Both the position numbers and the translations under genes were made by a program. Source: CAZNOG01 sp964574635 (lineage in GTDB: Bacteria > Bacteroidota > Bacteroidia > Flavobacteriales_D > Cryomorphaceae). Taken from it: a stretch of DNA of 28,537 bases. The DNA is taken from contig CAZNOG010000023.1 of NCBI GenBank assembly GCA_964574635.1, forward strand, positions 1 to 28,537, in the 5' to 3' direction. The notes beneath the pieces were generated by a model. That model did no database searches, was not told the DNA's origin, and was given only the letters and a program-made list of their open reading frames with translations. This document shows positions 24,136 to 28,537 of this stretch, in pieces (position 1 is the first letter of the stretch; each line of letters opens with the position of its first letter).

Positions 24136-25749
24136 ATGAGCAGAAAACCAATTACCCAGAACGAGATCAACAACATCGTTTGGAATGCGTGTGACACCTT
24201 CAGAAGCGTGATCGATCCTTCTCAATACAAGGACTACATCCTGACCATGCTTTTCGTGAAGTACGTTTCGGATGTTTGGAAGGACAAAAGGAACCTCTAT
24301 GTTCAAAAATACGGGGGTGATGAAATACGGGTGCAGCGGGCGCTGAGAAACGAACGTTTTCAAATGCCTGAAAATAGCACCTTCGACTTTCTGTATGAAC
24401 ATCGAAATGAAGCGAACGTAGGTGAGTTGATTGATGTGGCGCTGGAACGATTGGAAGATGCCAACCGCAGCAAACTAGAGGGGGTATTTCGAAATATCTC
24501 CTTCAACTCAGAAGCCAACCTTGGTCAAACCAAAGACCGAAACAGAAGGCTTAAAAACCTTTTGGTGGATTTTTCAGCCCTTGATTTGCAGCCCTCCCAT
24601 CTGGAGAACAATGACGTGATTGGTGATGCTTATGAATACCTGATAGAAAGATTTGCCAGTGATGCCGGAAAGAAAGCCGGAGAGTTTTACACACCTTCAC
24701 AGGTTTCGAAGCTATTGGCAAAACTGATTAACCCGCAACCCGGCGACCGAATCATCGATCCGGCTTGTGGCTCAGGGTCATTACTCATTAAAACAGCCCA
24801 GGAGGTAGGGAGCAATAATTTTTCGCTTTATGGACAGGAAATAAACGGAAGTACTTGGGCGCTCGCCCGCATGAACATGTTTTTGCATGAAATCGACAAT
24901 GCGCAAATTGAATGGGGCGATACGCTTAATAATCCCAGACTGATTGAAGATGATAATTTATTGAAAGGCAACATCGTAGTGGCCAATCCACCCTTCTCAC
25001 TCGATAAGTGGGGGGCGGACAATGCCGTGGCAGACCAATTTAACCGTTTCCACCGAGGTATCCCGCCGAAGAGCAAAGGGGATTACGCTTTCGTCTCACA
25101 CATGATTGAATCCACCTATCACGACACGGGTCGTGTGGGTGTTATTCTCCCTCATGGGGTACTTTTCAGAGGAAGTAGCGAAGGGAAAATCAGACGGCAA
25201 CTGATCGAGGAAAACCTGCTGGAAGCCGTAATAGGCTTACCGGCCAACTTGTTTTATGGCACGGGGATTCCGGCAACCATTTTGATTTTCAATAAAGCCA
25301 AGAATGAAAACAAAGACATCCTCTTCATCGATGCCAGCGAAGGCTATGAATCAGGGACCAATCAAAACCGACTGCGTGATACGGATATTGAGAAGATAAT
25401 ATGGACGTATCGCTACTTCCAATGCACTGTCATGAATGATGAATTATTAGTGATGAGTGATGAGTTGATGGTGAAACACAGTATTACAAGAGAAGAACTG
25501 GAAGCGAAAGCAAAAGAATTCAACTTTCATAATTCATCACTCATAATTCCAAAATGTGCCTACCGCGCCAATCTTGGTGAAGTGCAAGAGAATGAGTTCA
25601 ACCTCAATATACCTCGCTATGTGGACACTTTTGAGGAGGAAGAAGAGGTTGATATTCCTGCTACGCTAAGCAATATCATTGAATTAAAAAAGCAGTTGGC
25701 TGAGGTGGAAGGACAAATGGAGAATTACTTAAAAGAATTGGGATTCTAA
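24136..25749 (+). CDS. hsdM: Type I restriction-modification system methyltransferase subunit HsdM
   Basis: This 537-aa protein is the N6-adenine methyltransferase subunit that assembles as M2S for modification and R2M2S for cleavage. The N-terminal helical HsdM_N domain begins NEINNIVWNACDTFR and includes YILTMLFVKYVSD; the N6_Mtase domain has SAM-binding DPACGSG (208-214), catalytic NPPF (284-287), and KAGEFYTPSQV just before it. The tail NEFNLNIPRYVDTFEEEE leads to a short coiled coil (ELKKQLAEVEGQ). An unusual segment of about 40 aa (433-473) interrupts the region between TYR and AYRANLGE (see the repeat entry). Longer upstream starts as far as 23941 read the DUF2188 gene in the wrong frame; ATG 24136 matches family N-termini. 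The stop overlaps the next ATG as TAATG. Confidence 0.95.
   Translation: MSRKPITQNEINNIVWNACDTFRSVIDPSQYKDYILTMLFVKYVSDVWKDKRNLYVQKYGGDEIRVQRALRNERFQMPENSTFDFLYEHRNEANVGELIDVALERLEDANRSKLEGVFRNISFNSEANLGQTKDRNRRLKNLLVDFSALDLQPSHLENNDVIGDAYEYLIERFASDAGKKAGEFYTPSQVSKLLAKLINPQPGDRIIDPACGSGSLLIKTAQEVGSNNFSLYGQEINGSTWALARMNMFLHEIDNAQIEWGDTLNNPRLIEDDNLLKGNIVVANPPFSLDKWGADNAVADQFNRFHRGIPPKSKGDYAFVSHMIESTYHDTGRVGVILPHGVLFRGSSEGKIRRQLIEENLLEAVIGLPANLFYGTGIPATILIFNKAKNENKDILFIDASEGYESGTNQNRLRDTDIEKIIWTYRYFQCTVMNDELLVMSDELMVKHSITREELEAKAKEFNFHNSSLIIPKCAYRANLGEVQENEFNLNIPRYVDTFEEEEEVDIPATLSNIIELKKQLAEVEGQMENYLKELGF
25441..25549. repeat. In-frame insertion with palindromic ends inside hsdM
   Basis: Left arm 25441-25464 and right arm 25526-25549 are inverted 24-bp copies that agree at 20 of 24 positions (by eye), separated by 61 bp. 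They encode DELLVMSDEL on the left and HNSSLIIP on the right, simple peptides built from GATGAGT-like words. The block lies where HsdM proteins normally have only a short loop between the helix ending TYR and the AYRA strand, so about 40 residues appear to have been added without breaking the frame. This resembles palindromic insertion elements seen inside Bacteroidota genes. Confidence 0.65.
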
Positions 25750-25751
25750 TG
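25696..25751 (+). repeat. 3' end of hsdM, copy 1 of a duplicated 55-56 bp segment
   Basis: This segment encodes the last residues of HsdM (LAEVEGQMENYLKELGF, stop TAA) and the overlapping ATG of the KilA-N gene (TAATG). A diverged second copy lies at 26181-26235. Identity by eye is about 46 of 56 positions. Confidence 0.75.
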
Positions 25752-26240
25752 GGCAAGCAGAAAAAATCCACGATAAACGTGCAGGGAACTTCCATAGGAG
25801 TTCTTTCTCATCGGGAAGATGATTTCATCTCCCTGACCGACACGGTGAAAAACTTTGAAGGTGGAAGTGCGCTCATAGAAAACTGGTTGAAAAACAAAGA
25901 CACCGTCTTGTTCCTGGGAGTATGGGAGCAAATAAACAACCCCGATTTTAATTCCCCCGAATTCGAGGGAATTAGAAATGAAGCGGGACGAAACAGCTTT
26001 TATCTTTCCGCCAAGAAGTGGATTGAAAAGACAGGCGCCATTGGGTTAGTGGCAAGCGCAGGAAGGTACGATGGCACTTTTGCCCATAAGGACATTTTCT
26101 TTGAGTTTGGGCCATGGCTAAGCCCGGAATTCAAGTTTTACCTGATCAAAGAATTTCAACGCCTAAAATTAGGGAAAGAATTGGCTGTGGGGGACAGTCA
26201 AATGGAGAATAATTTAAAAGAATTAGGGTTTAATGTATAG
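25749..26240 (+). CDS. Truncated KilA-N domain protein with an HsdM-derived tail
   Basis: This 163-aa protein begins with a KilA-N DNA-binding domain (about 8-140): DDFISLTD, ALIENWLKNKDTVLFLGVWEQINNPDFN, EFEGIRNEAG, WIEKTGAIGL, AGRYDGTFAHKDIFFEFGPWLSPEFKFYLIKEFQRLK. KilA-N proteins of Bacteroidota RM operons, as I know them, continue for more than 100 further residues after EFQRLK. Here that part is missing. Residues 143-161 (KELAVGDSQMENNLKELGF) instead copy the HsdM C-terminus (13 of 19 identical, by eye). ATG 25749 overlaps the hsdM stop (TAATG), and the gene's own end overlaps the hsdS start. The gene is probably a remnant; whether the KilA-N domain still binds DNA is open. Confidence 0.8.
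   Translation: MGKQKKSTINVQGTSIGVLSHREDDFISLTDTVKNFEGGSALIENWLKNKDTVLFLGVWEQINNPDFNSPEFEGIRNEAGRNSFYLSAKKWIEKTGAIGLVASAGRYDGTFAHKDIFFEFGPWLSPEFKFYLIKEFQRLKLGKELAVGDSQMENNLKELGFNV
26181..26235 (+). repeat. Duplicated hsdM 3' end at the tail of the KilA-N gene, copy 2
   Basis: Copy of 25696-25751, in the same reading frame relative to the protein (QMENNLKELGF versus QMENYLKELGF) and ending again in TAATG, which here supplies the hsdS start codon at 26233. The two copies bracket the KilA-N fragment as direct repeats, so recombination between them would restore a clean hsdM-hsdS junction. Confidence 0.75.
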
Positions 26241-27486
26241 TACTTTCGAAATAAGTCACAGGTCATACAAGACTAAGCATACTAAAGTTGGGGATATTCC
26301 GAAGGATTGGAATTTGGATAAACTTAGAAAAAATGCCATTGTCTTGTTTAGCAACGTGGACAAGCACATTCATGAGGATGAAATACCTGTTTTTTTATGT
26401 AACTACCAAGACGTTTATTACCATGACTATATAAATTCCGCCATTCCTTTTTCAGCAGGTTCAGTTAAACCGTCAGAGTTTCACAAATTTCAACTTCACA
26501 AGGGGGATGTAATAATCACAAAAGACTCTGAGGATAGAAAAGATATTGCTGTTCCAGCTTATGTCATTGAGGAAATCCCTAATCTGATATGTGGTTACCA
26601 CCTCGCAATTCTAAGACCTAATGAATCTCGTTTAGATGGTATTTTCCTATCTTTCCTATTGCAATCTCATAACATCAATCATTACTTCCAAAAACTTGCA
26701 AATGGAGTAACTCGGTTTGGCTTAACGGCTGATTCAATAAAAAACGCCTTAATCCCGGTCCCCCCATTACCCGAACAACAAAAAATAGCAGAAATCCTCA
26801 GTACTTGGGATTTAGCCATTTCAACTACAAACAGCTTAATAGAAGAACTCAAACTCCGCAATAAAGGTCTTGCCCAGCAATTACTGACCGGGAAGAAGCG
26901 GTTGAAGGGGTTTGAGGGGGAGTGGGAGGAGCAACACCTTGAGCATTATTTTAATGAGAGAAAAGAAACAAACTACCCCGAGTTACCATTACTTTCTGTT
27001 GGTGAGATTGGAGTTTATCCCCAAATTGAATCCAACAAAAAGGATACTTCAAACGAGAATAAATCAAAATATAAAAGAATATGTCCCGGTGATATAGGCT
27101 ACAATACAATGAGAATGTGGCAAGGACGCAGTGCTCTATCTTCATTAGAAGGAATTGTGAGCCCAGCATACACCATTGTAACACCAAAGAAAAATGCAGA
27201 CGCTCATTTTTTTGCGTACCTCTTTAAACTAGATGAAATCATTCATAAGTTTTTCAGAAAATCACAAGGACTGGTTAGTGATACATTGAACTGCAAGTTC
27301 AAAGATTTTAAGATTGTCCAAGTTCTTACCCCGCCATCAATTGATGAGCAAAAGGCTATCACTAAGGTTCTTCAAAAAGCCGACAATGAGCTAAAGTTGC
27401 ATCAACAACAATTAGACACCCTAAAAGAGCAAAAGAAAGGCTTAATGCAAAAGTTGTTGACGGGTAAGATAAGGGTAAATATTTAA
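26233..27486 (+). CDS. hsdS: Type I restriction-modification specificity subunit HsdS
   Basis: This 417-aa protein has the standard two-domain HsdS layout: a first recognition domain (about 1-170), a central helical spacer starting PPLPEQQKIAEILSTWDLAI and closing KGLAQQLLTGKKRLKGF (about 176-232), a second recognition domain (about 235-360), and a C-terminal spacer PPSIDEQKAITKVLQKAD to KKGLMQKLLTGKIRVNI. The two spacers are repeats of each other, giving the pseudo-twofold S subunit that docks two HsdM. The protein defines a bipartite target sequence that cannot be read from sequence alone. ATG 26233 overlaps the KilA-N stop region. It is the most AT-rich gene of the window along with its downstream neighbour, as often seen for exchanged HsdS genes. 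Confidence 0.93.
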   Translation: MYSTFEISHRSYKTKHTKVGDIPKDWNLDKLRKNAIVLFSNVDKHIHEDEIPVFLCNYQDVYYHDYINSAIPFSAGSVKPSEFHKFQLHKGDVIITKDSEDRKDIAVPAYVIEEIPNLICGYHLAILRPNESRLDGIFLSFLLQSHNINHYFQKLANGVTRFGLTADSIKNALIPVPPLPEQQKIAEILSTWDLAISTTNSLIEELKLRNKGLAQQLLTGKKRLKGFEGEWEEQHLEHYFNERKETNYPELPLLSVGEIGVYPQIESNKKDTSNENKSKYKRICPGDIGYNTMRMWQGRSALSSLEGIVSPAYTIVTPKKNADAHFFAYLFKLDEIIHKFFRKSQGLVSDTLNCKFKDFKIVQVLTPPSIDEQKAITKVLQKADNELKLHQQQLDTLKEQKKGLMQKLLTGKIRVNI

Positions 27487-27497
27487 ACCAAAATACT

Positions 27498-28088
27498 ATG
27501 GAAATTCCTTTAACATCCTTTATTGACTTCGTGTTGAAGTCCGGAAGCCCGAAGATGACCTCGGCAAAGAAAATCAAAAACCTACTCGGGGAAGATTATG
27601 ACCCGAGATTTGACTATTATAAACGTTTCCGTGAAGCTGTAAAAAAACTACATCAAGAAGAGCTGGATAAAGATGATCTACTCAAGAACATTGGCCACCT
27701 GCCTAAAAGCAAGGAGGAAAACTACAAGAAAATGGTTTCAGGATATAAAAAGTTCTTAGGGAAAAAGGATGTTAAGTGGTTTAAGCCAACAAGAGAGTCT
27801 TGGAAACACAATGGAATTAACATACTTATCAATCCAGAACTCGGACTGGAATGGAATGGGGGTAAATATCTCATTAAACTTTATTTAAAATCAGACAAGC
27901 CATCAAAAGACCGTTTATCGAGCATCCTGGCTCTAATGAAACATACTTTGCCTAGTAAGGACTACGATCACGCTGTCCTTGATGTTAGAAACAGCAAGCT
28001 TTATCTACATGAAGATGATATGGACCTCATGATACCATTGGTCGAAGGTGAAGCGGAATCATTGGCATTTATCTTAGGTCGATTATAA
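27498..28088 (+). CDS. Unknown protein paired with a patatin gene
   Basis: This 196-aa soluble protein has no signal peptide and no family I recognise. The first 90 residues are Lys/Asp/Glu-rich and helical (RFDYYKRFREAVKKLHQEELDKDDLLKNIGHLP). From about 100 on it becomes a beta-rich domain (NGINILINPELGLEWNGGKYLIKLYLKS, then HAVLDVRNSKLYLHEDDMDLMIPLVEGEAESLAFILGRL). It starts 11 bp after hsdS and its TAA overlaps the patatin ATG as TAATG, so the two were made as a pair. A role as regulator or sensor of the patatin effector is an inference from coupling only. Low G+C and codon use match hsdS. Confidence 0.75.
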   Translation: MEIPLTSFIDFVLKSGSPKMTSAKKIKNLLGEDYDPRFDYYKRFREAVKKLHQEELDKDDLLKNIGHLPKSKEENYKKMVSGYKKFLGKKDVKWFKPTRESWKHNGINILINPELGLEWNGGKYLIKLYLKSDKPSKDRLSSILALMKHTLPSKDYDHAVLDVRNSKLYLHEDDMDLMIPLVEGEAESLAFILGRL

Positions 28089-28300
28089 TGGAATCACTTA
28101 ATCCTTTTAAAATACTCTCAATCGATGGAGGTGGCATTAGAGGCCTTTATAGTGCATCAGTTTTAGCACGACTGGAAGAAAAGGCAGGTGTTAAATCGGG
28201 CGACTGGTTTGACATGATTTGCGGGACTTCTACTGGAGGCTTGATTGCCCTTGGCTTACGAAGTGACGGAAAATATTTGGCAATCGATTTTAAAGCTTAA
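28088..28300 (+). pseudogene. Truncated patatin-like phospholipase
   Basis: This 70-aa reading frame opens like a patatin: FKILSIDGGGIRGLYSASVLARLEEKAG with the oxyanion-hole GGGIRG (14-19), then WFDMICGTSTGGLIALGL with nucleophile Ser in GTSTGG (serine at about residue 48). After LGL the family sequence stops and a short unrelated end (RSDGKYLAIDFKA) leads to a stop codon. The catalytic Asp of the DG[AG] motif and some 250 residues are lacking. The stop is only 5 bp before the hsdR start, so the loss is a deletion, not a frameshift. Patatin-type lipases are known effectors of defence systems such as CBASS. The fragment should be catalytically dead. Confidence 0.8.
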
Positions 28301-28305
28301 CAATA

Positions 28306-28537
28306 ATGGCAATACCCTCATTCAAAGAAGATCATATCTCACAGCTTCCCGCACTGAAGCTGCTTATGAATATGGGTTGGAAATACCTCTCTCCTGAGCA
28401 GGCGTTGGAAGCCCGTGGCGGCAGAACCTCCAACGTGTTGTTGGAGACCATTTTGAAGGATCAACTTCATGTCATCAACACCATTGAATATAAAGGAAAA
28501 GAATTCCCCTTTTCTGATGCCAATGTAAACAACGCAA
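28306..28537 (+). CDS. hsdR: Type I restriction endonuclease subunit HsdR, 5' part (runs off the window)
   Basis: An open frame from ATG 28306 continues to the right edge without a stop (77 codons): it begins MAIPSFKEDHISQLPALKLL and continues MNMGWKYLSPEQALEARGGRTSNVLLETILKDQLHVINTIEY. This matches the N-terminus of type I R subunits (S.xPALxLLxxLGYxYLxPeEaLxxRxgrxxxVLLexiLxxqLxxiNxI), which precedes the PD-(D/E)xK nuclease and motor domains not reached here. It starts 5 bp after the patatin fragment and completes the hsdM-hsdS-hsdR set. Confidence 0.9.
   Translation, partial: MAIPSFKEDHISQLPALKLLMNMGWKYLSPEQALEARGGRTSNVLLETILKDQLHVINTIEYKGKEFPFSDANVNNA

Noticed and set aside
28258..28300. 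Tail of the patatin fragment copied from the hsdS 3' end, as in the KilA-N case
   Set aside because: Only a loose GK.....I/F resemblance to GKIRVNI is visible; too weak to claim.
28088..28305. Frameshift as the cause of the short patatin
   Set aside because: There are only 5 bp between its stop and hsdR, so the rest of the gene is absent rather than out of frame.

Overview
The window is a chromosomal segment of a Bacteroidota, most likely Flavobacteriales-like, bacterium. The evidence is threefold: secreted proteins with both type A and type B sorting domains of the type IX secretion system (T9SS), Bacteroidota-style TAnnTTTG -7 promoter boxes with few Shine-Dalgarno sites, and families at home in this phylum (long NusB, DUF1573, DUF2490, CotH/VTC/DUF4956). 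Up to about 23.0 kb the DNA is fairly GC-rich. After that it becomes clearly AT-richer and carries a restriction-modification (RM) island that runs off the right edge.

Layout. 1-394: an 83-bp tandem repeat array ending at the stop of an AsmA-like membrane-anchored protein (406-1560, -). 1825-5061 (+): a TspO-like membrane protein, isopentenyl-diphosphate isomerase (idi), beta-carbonic anhydrase and Sua5/TsaC threonylcarbamoyl-AMP synthase. 5084-12866 (-): seven co-directional genes. Two encode T9SS surface proteins with lamin-tail domains, the second also carrying a CotH kinase domain. The other five overlap one another and encode a lipoprotein, a secreted repeat protein, a VTC polyphosphate-polymerase-type protein, a DUF4956 membrane protein and a DUF2490 outer-membrane barrel. 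13105-14119 (-): a small winged-helix-like protein and a PlsC-like acyltransferase. 14203-15510 (+): a DEDDh exonuclease fused to a GIY-YIG domain. 15707-17347 (-): a secreted EndA-type nuclease between two ASH-like domains. 17409-20893 (-): leucine dehydrogenase-like gene, nusB, a DUF1573 lipoprotein gene, yajC and coaE. 21157-23034 (+): an ABC exporter half-transporter with its own promoter.

The island (23342 to edge, +) reads half-HsdS, DUF2188, HsdM, truncated KilA-N, full HsdS, unknown 196-aa protein, truncated patatin, HsdR. It is a type I RM operon with accessory genes in the hsdM-hsdS and hsdS-hsdR gaps. Both recognisable accessory genes are cut short. The KilA-N fragment ends in a copy of the hsdM 3' end, which keeps the TAATG stop/start coupling with hsdS and looks like a molecular scar of cassette insertion or deletion. 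HsdM itself contains an in-frame, palindrome-ended insertion of about 40 codons.

The two most interesting units are the CotH/VTC/DUF4956/DUF2490 envelope gene cluster, a plausible kinase plus polyphosphate surface system, and the RM operon with its cargo slots and extra half specificity subunit. All family calls are from reading the sequence; no database search was run.
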